Assembly: GCF_009928445.1 (NCBI RefSeq)
Contig: NZ_JAABNO010000025.1
Span: 17,577 to 81,576 of the forward strand
Source of the DNA: Clostridium sp. C8-1-8
GTDB taxonomy: Bacteria; Bacillota; Clostridia; Clostridiales; Clostridiaceae
Reading direction: 5' to 3'
Length of the DNA stretch: 64,000 nt
The translations under genes and the position numbers were made by a program. The notes under the pieces are model-generated. The model did no database searches. It was not told where the DNA came from and saw only the letters and a list, made by a program, of their open reading frames with translations. Below, piece by piece: positions 1 to 8,470 of the stretch (within the stretch, counting starts at the first letter, position 1; each line of letters starts with the position of its first letter).

Positions 1-619
1 CATCTAAGTCTTTATTCAAAGCTAAAATTTTATAGTTTGATTCACTTTCACTACTTGGATATCGGTATTGAATAATTACAGATTCACCTGATTTAGCCGG
101 TTGTCTGGCTAAGTAATTTCCATCTGAATCTAACACTGCAAATTCTGTTACTTGGGGGTCCTTATTTTGAATATATAGAACCGATTTATATCCCTCTTTA
201 GTTTGAATATTGTTTCCTCCTAATGTTACAACCATATCTTCTTCATGCGGATAGTAATAGGTTGAAGACTTACTTTTATAAAGAAAACCAAAAGGTTTAG
301 TAATAGTAGTCCTGTATAGGTTTTCTTTAGGATTATAGTAAATGTGAAGGAAATTATTATCTACTTCTATTTCTTTCAAGAGTTTCCCATTAGCCTCTAT
401 AAGCTTGTTAGATTTTGAAGCTTGAAAAGGTGTTAATCTTCCCCCTAAACTCCACAAGGCAAATATTGATGAACCAACTAAAATTGATACTACAGATACT
501 ACGAGAATATTTATAGTAGCGGTTTTAGACTTATATTTGTTTTTTAAATTCTTAACTGATAGCAGTATCAATATGGTTATTATAATAAGACTACTGACCA
601 ATAATACTAAGTTTTTCAT
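1..619 (-). CDS. Hypothetical membrane-anchored protein, 3' end outside window
   Basis: The reading frame is open from an ATG at 619 to the window edge (206 codons seen). AGAGGG lies a few bases upstream of the ATG. The N-terminus has two hydrophobic segments, about residues 3-22 and 35-58, separated by a short Lys-rich stretch (KNLKNKYKSK). A polar, tyrosine-rich domain follows that is probably outside the cell. No enzyme motif was seen and the family is not recognised. It is the last gene of its strand in this window and its C-terminus is missing. Confidence 0.6.
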   Translation of the reverse strand, partial: MKNLVLLVSSLIIITILILLSVKNLKNKYKSKTATINILVVSVVSILVGSSIFALWSLGGRLTPFQASKSNKLIEANGKLLKEIEVDNNFLHIYYNPKENLYRTTITKPFGFLYKSKSSTYYYPHEEDMVVTLGGNNIQTKEGYKSVLYIQNKDPQVTEFAVLDSDGNYLARQPAKSGESVIIQYRYPSSESESNYKILALNKDLD

Positions 620-794
620 ATGTTATCCCTCTTTCCCCAATGCCTCATAGTATGAATACATTTACTTATTTTAATTTTAAATAATAACAGCGTATTTCTT
701 TTTAGCTATTTTGCTGCCTTCGATTGTACCCATATTTTGATTGTTATTAATTATATTAATTTCAACCAGTATTTTTCAATTGCACCTATAATGT

Positions 795-1244
795 TTACAT
801 GACATGAAGATTTAAAAATTCTAAAGTTAGATTGTTATCATCCATTTTCTTGATATAAAATCTGGCTGTTAAATCACTTAGTTGACCATTTAATGGAATG
901 CAATCATAATGTACACTTCCTATAATCCTCTTATCTTTAAAATTACAGTCACGGCTCACTTCAATGCTATTTATTATTTTATCCTTTTCTTTATTATCAT
1001 GAATTGAAGTAATTTTATAGTCCTCAGGTCCAAACATCTCCTTTATTTCTTCTCTGGTATAGCCAACAACACCATAGCCATATATAGCTTGTTCTAGTAG
1101 GTCAGGTGTCCATTCGACTTCCGAATTATCAGAGAGAAACATATAAAGTGCTTCCTCGTATTTCTCATTGGCTAAGAGTTCATTCCACTGAATAACCATA
1201 TTTCTAATTTCACCATCACTTACATCAGTACGTAAAGTCCTCAT
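795..1244 (-). CDS. Hypothetical protein, 149 aa
   Basis: ATG at 1244 follows GAGGAG. The protein is small, acidic and soluble, with no signal or membrane segment. It begins with an alpha-helical region (EIRNMVIQWNELLANEKYEEAL) and ends in beta-rich sequence. This layout would suit a cone-like NTF2/SnoaL fold, but that is a guess from pattern only. It is separated from 1313..1939 by about 70 bp and may be co-transcribed with it. Family unknown. Confidence 0.6.
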   Translation of the reverse strand: MRTLRTDVSDGEIRNMVIQWNELLANEKYEEALYMFLSDNSEVEWTPDLLEQAIYGYGVVGYTREEIKEMFGPEDYKITSIHDNKEKDKIINSIEVSRDCNFKDKRIIGSVHYDCIPLNGQLSDLTARFYIKKMDDNNLTLEFLNLHVM

Positions 1245-1306
1245 TTTATAGCTCCTCTTTTAGAATGTAAAATCCAGATTTATAATGCTTAGTCCTCAAT
1301 CTATAT

Positions 1307-1333
1307 GGGACATTATCTCCGTCCCTCTGTCCC
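1307..1333. repeat. Family A palindrome, copy overlapping a gene end
   Basis: On the minus strand this reads GGGACAGAGGGACGGAG then ATAATGTCCC. The arms GGGACA and TGTCCC pair. The last codons of the gene at 1313..1939 (G-T-E-G-R-R) and its TAA stop lie inside this repeat, so its insertion has probably replaced the native C-terminus. Confidence 0.7.
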
Positions 1334-1939
1334 GTTAAAAAAGTACGGTCCACACATGGTTTCATGTGTATTTACATATGTCCATTTTAGAGACTGATCA
1401 AATAAATATATATCATAATCCAATTCGTTCTCAATAGAATCAACTGTCAATCCATCATATTCCTTAATAATATCTTCATCATTATCAAACTGATTAAACC
1501 CATATATCTTTTTTATTGTTAAGTTTTCAAACTCTGCTCTAGCATCATCACCAGTCATAGGTTCCACATAATTCCACGAGAAGATATGCCATAGGTAGTT
1601 TCCGTTTGAGGTAATATGTTCATCTTTGTCTGCATCACTTATATTAGGCGCAAATTTTTCTAACCATTTACACTTCATATCTTTCACTGTAACATGATTT
1701 CCGCCTAAGCATCTTAATCCCTCATTGCCTATTTCATAGGCATTTTTCAAAGAATCTGTTTTATGAATATAATCTTTATTACCACACCAAGGTACAAACT
1801 CCATTTCACCTGTCATATAATAGTCGTCATATACCTTTTGCTGCAACCCAACACAATACAAATCATTACTTTCTTTATATATTACATACCTATACTCCTC
1901 ATTAAAAGAATAAATAACATCAACTAAATTTTCTCTCAT
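1313..1939 (-). CDS. Hypothetical protein, 208 aa, C-terminus formed by a repeat
   Basis: ATG at 1939 follows GGAGG. The N-terminal half (YRYVIYKESNDLYCVGLQQ, a DDYYMTGEMEF stretch, WCGNKDYIHKTDSLKNAYEIG) has the beta-strand and helix pattern seen in small immunity-type proteins, but no family could be assigned. Residues near 110-200 are acidic and contain WHIFSWNYVEP. The final six residues are encoded inside a Family A palindrome, so the original end is likely lost. No membrane segment. Confidence 0.6.
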   Translation of the reverse strand: MRENLVDVIYSFNEEYRYVIYKESNDLYCVGLQQKVYDDYYMTGEMEFVPWCGNKDYIHKTDSLKNAYEIGNEGLRCLGGNHVTVKDMKCKWLEKFAPNISDADKDEHITSNGNYLWHIFSWNYVEPMTGDDARAEFENLTIKKIYGFNQFDNDEDIIKEYDGLTVDSIENELDYDIYLFDQSLKWTYVNTHETMCGPYFFNGTEGRR

Positions 1940-2399
1940 AATTCCTCCAATTGAATAAATTGTTTACGCTAAAAAATGGCCTAGCCGGCTATTTTTAATA
2001 AAACTAAATCCAAACCATTATTAAATTATTAAGCAATTAATTTAGAAGTTATAGTTTTTTAATCAGTTATTTTCATTAATTATACATAAATGACAACACA
2101 ATGTAAAACATATTATTCTCAATTTCATATTTGCCACATTCTGTGCATAGTTTGACGCTTTTCTTTTTAATTTATTACTTTTTTATCTGAATAAATTCAA
2201 TTGCTTAATCCATCAAGTTCTTATTCTTTACGGTCTATTTATCTGTATCCAGTATTTGAACCCCTTTGAGCAACTTGATTATCATAAGCTATTTCTACTA
2301 TAATGTATAGCTAAAATATTACTTATGCCAACAAAACATGGGAACTAAAGTCCTGTTCCCATGTACTTCTATTACTGATTAAATAAACTACTATTTATA
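1940..2399. other. Intergenic AT-rich spacer
   Basis: About 460 bp without a convincing gene on either strand. The only structure noted is an imperfect palindrome at 2337-2363 (CATGGGAAC...GTTCCCATG) that looks like a decayed Family A copy. Confidence 0.5.
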
Positions 2400-3392
2400 T
2401 TACATAGAGACACTTTCTCCGTCCCCCTGTCCGTACTTCAAAGCTAGATCATCTAATTCTGCCTTCAATTTTGATTTATTAAGCTTAGCTGCTAGTGGTG
2501 AAAACATTTCTATAGTTGCTTTGGCCTTCTCTCTCCATTTTTCAGGTTCAATAAATTGGATTGTTCTCATATTATGAAGACGATCTGCCAATCTAATTAA
2601 ACTTACTCTATCAAAAATCTCATCTTCCTCTTTTAGTTCCACAGAAAGATCATAGGTCTTGGTTGTACTTTCTATGATTGTTGATATTAATGGTGAGAAA
2701 GTCTCCTCCACCTGCTCTAATGTAACTGAAGTTTTTTCTTCGATAATATCATGTAATAAGCCTGCTATTATTGTTTCCTCATCGGCTTCCATTTCAGCCA
2801 ATATAATAGCTACATTAATGCAGTGAGTAACATAAGCTTCACCTGACTTTCTTTGCTTCCCTTCATGAGCCAAGCAAGCTAACTCATATGCTTTCTTTAA
2901 GCGGGTGAAATCATTAAATAATTCATTCTCTTCAACGCTTTTAACTAACTGCTTATATAATTCTTCAGGATCTTTATAATACTCCGTAGCTTTTAGGAAC
3001 ATATTTGTATTCTCAAATATTTTACCTTTATCCATGTAATACTCTCCTCCATTTTCCTTATATGATTTCTTTATGCCAAATGCTTTAATAACCACTGGAG
3101 AAAATCCATACTTTTTGCGAAAAGCTTTTGTAAAGCCATTGTTTGTTTCATAGCCATATTTTATTGCAACCTCAAGTATCTTTTCTCCTAAAATAATATC
3201 TTCTGTGGCTCTTAATAGCCTTCTATCTTTAACGTACTCCATAACAGATACTCCCATTTCCTCTTTAAACATTCTTGAAAAATGATAGGTGGAATATCCA
3301 ATTGCCTTTGCTATTTTTTCTAAGGTTAGGCTTTCTGTAATATTATCTTCAATATATTGAAGGCATGAAAATATACTCTCTGAATACTTCAT
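2400..3392 (-). CDS. AraC-type DNA-binding domain fused to a SpoT-like HD hydrolase domain
   Basis: ATG at 3392 follows AAAGGAG. Residues 1-105 are a full AraC/XylS double helix-turn-helix (SLTLEKIAKAIGYSTYHFSR, then a second HTH ending FRKKYGFSP). Residues about 160-320 match the RelA/SpoT alarmone hydrolase domain: H176-EGKQRKSGEAYVTH190, GLLH214-D215-IIEE, TKTYD, and LAD270-RLHN274-MRT. No synthetase domain follows, so the enzymatic part resembles a stand-alone small alarmone hydrolase. A strong internal site (GGAGGAG, six bases, ATG at 3035, Met120) could also make the hydrolase alone. The last ten residues (GQGDGESVSM) come from a Family A repeat. Known family roles predict (p)ppGpp hydrolysis; coupling to promoter binding is inference. 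Confidence 0.75.
   Translation of the reverse strand: MKYSESIFSCLQYIEDNITESLTLEKIAKAIGYSTYHFSRMFKEEMGVSVMEYVKDRRLLRATEDIILGEKILEVAIKYGYETNNGFTKAFRKKYGFSPVVIKAFGIKKSYKENGGEYYMDKGKIFENTNMFLKATEYYKDPEELYKQLVKSVEENELFNDFTRLKKAYELACLAHEGKQRKSGEAYVTHCINVAIILAEMEADEETIIAGLLHDIIEEKTSVTLEQVEETFSPLISTIIESTTKTYDLSVELKEEDEIFDRVSLIRLADRLHNMRTIQFIEPEKWREKAKATIEMFSPLAAKLNKSKLKAELDDLALKYGQGDGESVSM
2407..2432. repeat. Family A palindrome, copy overlapping a gene end
   Basis: Minus-strand sequence GGACAGGGGGACGGAG followed by AAAGTGTCTC. It encodes the last residues of the AraC-HD fusion before the TAA at 2402..2400. Confidence 0.65.
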
Positions 3393-3497
3393 TAATTTAC
3401 TCCTTTAGTTCTCACGTGGTAATTATATTATAAGCCTTACTTTGTTTTACCACCGTTCCATTCTTGCTCACTATTATTCACCTCATGCTATTATTGT

Positions 3498-3556
3498 ACA
3501 AAAAAAGAACCTATATAAATAGACCTTTTTTATGAGTGTCCATTATATAGGTTCCA
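3498..3556 (-). terminator. Hairpin terminator, possibly derived from an IS end
   Basis: On the minus strand GAACCTATATAA pairs with TTTATATAGGTTC and is followed by seven T residues, about 70 bp past the XRE gene stop. The bases beside the stem (CCTATATAATGGACACT) resemble the IS3-type end at about 62.29 kb (CCTATAGAATAGACAG). Confidence 0.6.
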
Positions 3557-3622
3557 TTTTAATGTATAATTCATCCTTGTAATATAAGCAAAAACAACAG
3601 CATCTACCATGCTGTTGCTTGG

Positions 3623-3814
3623 CTAATCAAGTATAAATAATATTTCAACAGATACACCTAAAAATCTACCCATTTTAAGAGCTAATTCAAGCGTAGGATT
3701 ATATTTGTTGTTCTCTATGGCGTTTATTGTTTGCCTTGTAACAGATAAATGTTCTGCTAATTGTTCTTGGGTCAATCCCTTCTGCTTCCTGTATAATTTT
3801 AGATTATTTTTCAT
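3623..3814 (-). CDS. XRE-family transcriptional regulator, 63 aa
   Basis: A single Cro/CI helix-turn-helix fills the protein: LYRKQKGLTQEQLAEHLSVT, RQTINAIENNKYNPTLELALKMGRFLG. It is of the short YozG type. The ATG at 3814 overlaps the stop of the upstream membrane-protein gene in ATGA, so the pair is translationally coupled. Regulators of this kind usually control their own operon with the membrane partner; the ligand is unknown. Confidence 0.85.
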   Translation of the reverse strand: MKNNLKLYRKQKGLTQEQLAEHLSVTRQTINAIENNKYNPTLELALKMGRFLGVSVEILFILD

Positions 3815-4038
3815 TTTGCATTGCCAATTTTGTTTTTGAAATATGCCTGACTAAAAATCAATACAAGATTTTGTGTAATTAGAAGAAAAAAAGCTATACT
3901 TGAAGACACCGTTCTTCTTGATATATACTCTATTACCACCCATACAAATAAAAATGTGATAGTATAAAAGTAAGCAATCTTCAAACTTTTCAAAGAAATA
4001 TGTTTCTCCATTTCATCCATTTTTCTAAAACCTTTCAT
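3811..4038 (-). CDS. Small two-helix membrane protein paired with an XRE regulator
   Basis: 75 aa, ATG at 4038 after GAGGTG. Two hydrophobic segments (about residues 18-38 and 47-66) are separated by YISRRTVSS. It is first in a two-gene operon with the XRE regulator, a common arrangement in clostridia. Function unknown. Confidence 0.7.
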   Translation of the reverse strand: MKGFRKMDEMEKHISLKSLKIAYFYTITFLFVWVVIEYISRRTVSSSIAFFLLITQNLVLIFSQAYFKNKIGNAK

Positions 4039-4287
4039 ATTATATCACCTCACAAATGTAAAAAGTTCTTTACAGTAATTATATATAAAAATCACAATAC
4101 TATTCCGAAATGTCAAGAGGCTTTTACATTATTTATTGATGTACCTAGTATATTGAGTTTATCTTATTATATAATCAATTCAGATTAACATAGCCCTCAA
4201 TTAATATGGCTGGTCAGATGCTAATCTTTTCATCTATCTTATGCTATAATAAACTCTATTCAGAGCGAGCAACAGGAGGATAGTATT

Positions 4288-4797
4288 ATGGACATTAAAA
4301 TTAGAAGAGTATTTATAGGAGACTTAAATGCAGTTACTGAAGTGGAAGCCAGGTGCTTTCCAGAGGCTGAGGCTGCTACTAAGACATCACTAGAACAAAG
4401 AATCCACACATTTCCTGAACACTTTTTTGTAGCTGAAGCTGATGATAAAATAATAGGATTTATAAATGGATGCATAATCGATGGAACCACTATCTATGAT
4501 GAATTATTTAATGATGCTACACTACATATTGAAAATGGAGCTTACCAGACCATTTTTGGCCTTGATGTAATACCTGAATATCGTAATATAGGAATCGCTG
4601 AGCAATTAATGAAGCATATGATAGAAGTTGCAAGACTAGAAGATAGAAAAGGTGTTATTCTAACCTGCAAAGAAAAGCTTATTCATTACTATTCTAAATT
4701 TGGATTTAAAAACAAAGGTGTTTCACAATCTGAGCATGGTGGTTCTCAATGGTATGATATGATTTTGGAGTTTGACTCTGTTAAAGTACCTTGTTGA
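4288..4797 (+). CDS. GNAT family N-acetyltransferase
   Basis: ATG at 4288 after ACAGGAGGATAGTATT. 169 aa, one GNAT domain: N-terminal IKIRRVFIGDLNAVTEVEAR-like strand and helix, the central strand FVAEADDKIIGFINGC, and the acetyl-CoA motif region LDVIPEYRNIGIAEQLMKHM, where the usual Arg/Gly-rich loop is partly relaxed. Predicted to transfer acetyl from acetyl-CoA to an amine, substrate unknown. The final residues DSVKVPC and the stop are encoded by a Family C repeat, so the C-terminus is probably not ancestral. Confidence 0.85.
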   Translation: MDIKIRRVFIGDLNAVTEVEARCFPEAEAATKTSLEQRIHTFPEHFFVAEADDKIIGFINGCIIDGTTIYDELFNDATLHIENGAYQTIFGLDVIPEYRNIGIAEQLMKHMIEVARLEDRKGVILTCKEKLIHYYSKFGFKNKGVSQSEHGGSQWYDMILEFDSVKVPC

Positions 4798-4835
4798 AAT
4801 TAAGTGGTCAGTTATTATATGCTTTGATGAGCTTG
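4776..4835 (+). repeat. Family C repeat, copy 1
   Basis: CTCTGTTAAAGTACCTTGTTG then AAATTAAGTGGTCAGT. It shares this core with the copies near 7964, 50798, 59648 and 63947. It supplies the GNAT gene's last codons. Confidence 0.7.
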
Positions 4836-4881
4836 GGCAATGAATTAATATGATTTTTGTTATATCTTTTATGAATAAAGA

Positions 4882-4916
4882 TAGCCTTAACCAAGTAAAA
4901 CCGATGGTTAAGGCTA
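4882..4916. terminator. Hairpin between convergent genes
   Basis: TAGCCTTAACCA pairs perfectly with TGGTTAAGGCTA. It lies between the plus-strand GNAT gene and the minus-strand ABC exporter. Only the minus direction has a T-rich tail (ATCTTTATTC). It is a relative of the hairpin half of Family B. Confidence 0.5.
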
Positions 4917-5048
4917 TAAAGAGCTCTTATTTCTGATATAGTTCACCATCAATAATCCTACAACTCCCCTACATATTTCCTTATGAAAATAATCTTTAAG
5001 AACTCTATTCTACTATAACTAAATTATTATATATTCCATCTGAACCTT

Positions 5049-5091
5049 GGGACTAAAGCTCCATCCCTCTGTGCCTAGTCCCTCTGTCTCT
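5049..5091. repeat. Family A palindrome, degenerate and partly doubled
   Basis: GGGACTAAAGCTCCATCCCT followed by a second partial unit TAGTCCCTCTGTCTC, immediately 3' of the ABC permease stop at 5095. Confidence 0.5.
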
Positions 5092-5094
5092 TTC

Positions 5095-5931
5095 CTATCC
5101 CCATAATGCACTGGCGTCACTTGAACTTCTGTTAAGACGAGAAAAGTCTGTTTTTACAAATGAATTAGTTGATAATATGAGAAATATAACACCTATGACC
5201 ATAATTATAGTAAAGGACATGATAGGAGTAACAATAAAGCCGTTAATTTTAATAGCCAAGCCCTGTCTCACAAGTTCTTCAGAGGATAAATTTGTTTTTT
5301 CTAAAACAACCATACGGAAAAATGCAGTTGCATAGGTCATTGGGTTAATATAAGCAACATATCTAAGGGTTTCAGGCAGCATGGATAAGGGAATATATGC
5401 TCCTGATATAAAGGTTAAGGGCATGGTTACAGCAGTTTTAACTATTTGAAAGGTTTGCCCATTACGTACAATGGTTGCTAAGTATAATCCAACGCCGGAA
5501 AAAACAATTCCCACACTAATCATAGCTAAAAGCACCCATAATGGTGTCACCCATGTGGTAAATTTTATACCTATAAATAATCCAAGAATTAATATCATAA
5601 GTCCTTGTATGGTGGAGACCGTTGCTGCGGATAATAATTGGCCCAAAGCAACAGTTATTCTTTTGGCAGGAGAAACCAAAACTTCTTTCATAAAGCCGCT
5701 TACCATATCATCAACGGTAGAGGAGGCTAGATTAAGTGAACCCTCAAACACTGTTGTTATGATAACTCCAGAGAGCATATACGCAATAGGATTTTCTATT
5801 GAGTTAATTTTAAAAATAGCACCAAATACATAAACAAAGAAAAAAGGGAACACAAGGGAAAATATTAATCCTGTTTTATTCCTTATAAAAGCCTTCAAGC
5901 CTCTCTTCCACAATGCAAATACCGTATTCAT
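5095..5931 (-). CDS. ABC-2 type transporter permease
   Basis: 278 aa with ATG at 5931 and GGAGGAG upstream inside the end of the ATPase gene. Six hydrophobic segments and the ABC-2 core region (VDDMVSGFMKEVLVSPAKRI, then PLTFISGAYIPLSMLPETLRYVAYINPMTY) match DrrB-like permeases. It should form the membrane channel of an exporter with the preceding ATPase. The substrate is not evident; relatives move drugs, lipids or polysaccharides. A Family A repeat follows the stop. Confidence 0.9.
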   Translation of the reverse strand: MNTVFALWKRGLKAFIRNKTGLIFSLVFPFFFVYVFGAIFKINSIENPIAYMLSGVIITTVFEGSLNLASSTVDDMVSGFMKEVLVSPAKRITVALGQLLSAATVSTIQGLMILILGLFIGIKFTTWVTPLWVLLAMISVGIVFSGVGLYLATIVRNGQTFQIVKTAVTMPLTFISGAYIPLSMLPETLRYVAYINPMTYATAFFRMVVLEKTNLSSEELVRQGLAIKINGFIVTPIMSFTIIMVIGVIFLILSTNSFVKTDFSRLNRSSSDASALWG

Positions 5932-5932
5932 A

Positions 5933-6853
5933 TTATGACTCCTCCCTAATTTTCTTTCCAGTTATCTCTAAGAAAACATCATTAAAGGTACCCTTCTTTA
6001 TTTCAATGTCAGTAATCACATCTTTCTGCAAACTCAAAACATTCAATAAAGATTTAATATTTTCAGCATCAATCTTATAGTAGCTGTCCTTCTTCACATA
6101 ATTCATTTCAAATTCTGCAAGTAGCTTTTCAAGTTCAGCTTCGTTCTTTGTAGTGATATATGCCTTATCCTTAGTGTACATCTTTTTTAAAGCATAAGGC
6201 GTATCATGGGCCACTATCTTACCACCATCTATGATTGCAATCTTATCGCATATTTCTGCTTCTTCCATGTAATGAGTGGTAAGAAAAATAGTTATATTTC
6301 TCTCTTTCTGAAGCTTCACAATATATTCCCAGATGTGAGATCGAGTTTGGGGATCAAGCCCTGTTGTTGGTTCATCCAGAAATAAAACCTTTGGGTAGTG
6401 AATTAGTCCACGCGCAATTTCTACTCTACGTTTCATTCCACCAGACAAAGCACCTACTAATTTCTTTCTTTCACCCAATAAATCAACTAGCTTTAAAACA
6501 AACTGGATACGTTCTTCTACTTCTCTTTTTGGAACATTATAAAATACACAATGCATCTTAAGGTTTTCATCAATTGTCATTTTTGAATCCAAGGTTGAAT
6601 CCTGAAATACCACTCCAATTGCTGATCTAACCTGACTTTTTTGCGTAGTAACATCTTTTCCATCTATTATAAGCATACCTGAGGTCTTATCAAATATTGT
6701 ACATAGAGTATTTATGGTAGTACTCTTACCAGCACCATTAGGTCCCAAAAAAGCAAAAATACTACCTTCCTCCACCGTAAAAGAAATATCATTTACAGCT
6801 ATAAAATCACCATACTTTTTAGTGAAATTTTTAACTTCAATTATCGAGTTCAT
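5933..6853 (-). CDS. ABC transporter ATP-binding protein, DrrA-like
   Basis: 306 aa. Walker A GPNGAGKS (37-44), Q-loop VVFQD (81-85), signature LSGGM (136-140), Walker B VLFLDE (156-161) and H-loop His194 are all present. The region after 210 matches the C-terminal extension of DrrA-type exporters. Only one base separates its stop from the permease start. A plausible promoter upstream on the minus strand is TTGTAC, 16 bases, TATACT, around 6945-6975. It energises export by the permease. Confidence 0.92.
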   Translation of the reverse strand: MNSIIEVKNFTKKYGDFIAVNDISFTVEEGSIFAFLGPNGAGKSTTINTLCTIFDKTSGMLIIDGKDVTTQKSQVRSAIGVVFQDSTLDSKMTIDENLKMHCVFYNVPKREVEERIQFVLKLVDLLGERKKLVGALSGGMKRRVEIARGLIHYPKVLFLDEPTTGLDPQTRSHIWEYIVKLQKERNITIFLTTHYMEEAEICDKIAIIDGGKIVAHDTPYALKKMYTKDKAYITTKNEAELEKLLAEFEMNYVKKDSYYKIDAENIKSLLNVLSLQKDVITDIEIKKGTFNDVFLEITGKKIREES

Positions 6854-7417
6854 TTCCTCATCCCCTTTACTTGGCTTTAATATGTGTCACTTCAATCCTT
6901 AATTTATTCTCATAAGCTCCTCTTGATTTTGAGCGAACGGTTTGAGAGTATAATTTATTTACAAAGTGGTACAATTATAACTTTTGTATCATCTATCCAT
7001 AATCTATTTTAAATCTATCTCAAATAATAGTGAGATGATTTAAAAATAACAATTTATTTTCAAAGTACTATAACAATAATTATGTCTTAAAATACGTATT
7101 TTAATCACTTAAAAAAATTATAAAAAATTTGATTATATTAAAGAGTTCCTATTATAAAACTTAATTTATACTTGTTGTGAAATCGTAAGTTCAGGGAATT
7201 TTAGTGTATGGATAAATTAATAATCCTCTAGCTACCTTTACAAATTTCCTTATCTAAAGAATCTTTCCTAAGGACAATTCTAATCTCCCTATAATTAAAG
7301 TATTATACCTGCCAACAAAACAATGGGACAAAACCTCGATCTTCCGGCCCGTTTTTATTGTTTTACGATAAATACTATGATAAAATGAAATAACAACAGA
7401 TTAGAGAGGTGCTCCTT
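6854..7417. other. Divergent intergenic region
   Basis: Between the ABC operon and the DUF2975-like gene. It holds the ABC promoter candidate, a one-armed Family D remnant near 7128-7200 (TTCCTATTATAAAACTTAA), a decayed Family A copy at 7325-7350, and a probable plus promoter near 7370-7395. No gene is seen. Confidence 0.4.
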
Positions 7418-7897
7418 ATGAGACTTAAATCAACACTTTTTTTAAAGCTAGTAGTTATACTTGTTGGAATTCCAATTCTTGCTCTTGGTATATTTGGATT
7501 GTATGATTTTTATAAGTATCCATTAAACCTAACAAATCATGAGTTAATACTACTTCCTATCATAATAGGTATATATCTAACAGGTATACCTTTTTATTTT
7601 GCTTTGTATCAAACTTTTAGACTACTAGGCTATATTTATAAGAATAATGCTTTTTCTGAGCTATCTGTGAAAGCTTTAAAGAATATCAAATACTGTGCAA
7701 GCTCAATAAGTATATTCTATATAGTAATATTGCCAGTTTGTTCATTATACAGCAGAAAATATGATTTTCCTGGGCTAGTAATATTGAGTTTATTCTCAAT
7801 CTTTGCTTCGGCAGTAATTGCAGTATTTACAGCTGTATTGCAAAGGCTTTTAAAAGAAGCCCTAGCTATAAAATCAGAAAATGATTATATAATATAG
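7418..7897 (+). CDS. DUF2975-like membrane protein
   Basis: The start chosen is the ATG at 7418, after AGAGAGGTG; an in-frame GTG nine bases earlier lies within that ribosome site. 159 aa with four hydrophobic segments (about 8-30, 44-66, 88-110, 118-140) and the connecting sequence LYQTFRLLGYIYKNNAFSELSVKALKNIKYC, typical of DUF2975. Such genes normally have a YozG-like XRE regulator next to them; none is here. Function unknown. Confidence 0.75.
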   Translation: MRLKSTLFLKLVVILVGIPILALGIFGLYDFYKYPLNLTNHELILLPIIIGIYLTGIPFYFALYQTFRLLGYIYKNNAFSELSVKALKNIKYCASSISIFYIVILPVCSLYSRKYDFPGLVILSLFSIFASAVIAVFTAVLQRLLKEALAIKSENDYII

Positions 7898-8470
7898 AAG
7901 CTAATTGTTTAGCAAATATAAATAATTCTAAAGAATATCTTTTAGGCAGCATTTAAAAATTAGGTTCTGTTAAAGTACAGTGTTGAAATTAATTTTTCAG
8001 TCATCCTATGCTTTTATGAGGCTTACCCAGAAAATCAAGATTAAGTCCTTTGGTCTTGATTTATAAGTTAAAAGCAAAGAAAAAAGTGCTATATCCTCTG
8101 TAAAATGTCCTTGCCATAGGGCCAATTTTACTGAAAGATTAGCACTTTTTCTTCTTGATATTTAGTTAGGATACAATTATCCTAAATCAAAATCATTATT
8201 TAAAGACTGAGCTTAACTTTTATGTATAAAGCTTTTCTTATTTATATTTGCCTCAGAATAATTACTTTTGTTAGAACTTACAAAACAACCTTCTTCGGCC
8301 AAAATCTAATAATCAAGTTTTCTAATACCTTTAAGGGTTTTGTTGCTTGTAAGTAATCATTGACTCTTGGAGGCAATACTTCATGATATATTTATAAGCT
8401 GTGTTATGAGACCTTTGCTTAAAACAACGAAAGTCTTCGCAATTCTGTTCAGTCATTTTTAATTTCTAAT
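7898..8470. other. Intergenic region with Family C repeat and long hairpin
   Basis: Starts with a Family C copy (7964-8030). A hairpin follows at about 8079-8153: an outer AAAAGTGCTA/TAGCACTTTT stem encloses a second stem (CTGTAAAAT with ATTTTACTG). The run of T residues after it suits a plus-strand terminator for the DUF2975-like gene. A small stem TAGGATA/TATCCTA follows near 8166-8183. No coding sequence was recognised. Confidence 0.5.
7964..8030 (+). repeat. Family C repeat, copy 2
   Basis: GTTCTGTTAAAGTACAGTGT then TGAAATTAATTTTTCAGTCA and CCTATGCTTTTATGAGG. Downstream of the plus-strand DUF2975-like gene, same orientation as copy 1. Confidence 0.7.

Noticed and set aside
4260..4490. 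Open frame on the minus strand opposite the GNAT gene
   Set aside because: Shadow of the plus-strand gene; no ribosome site and low-complexity protein.
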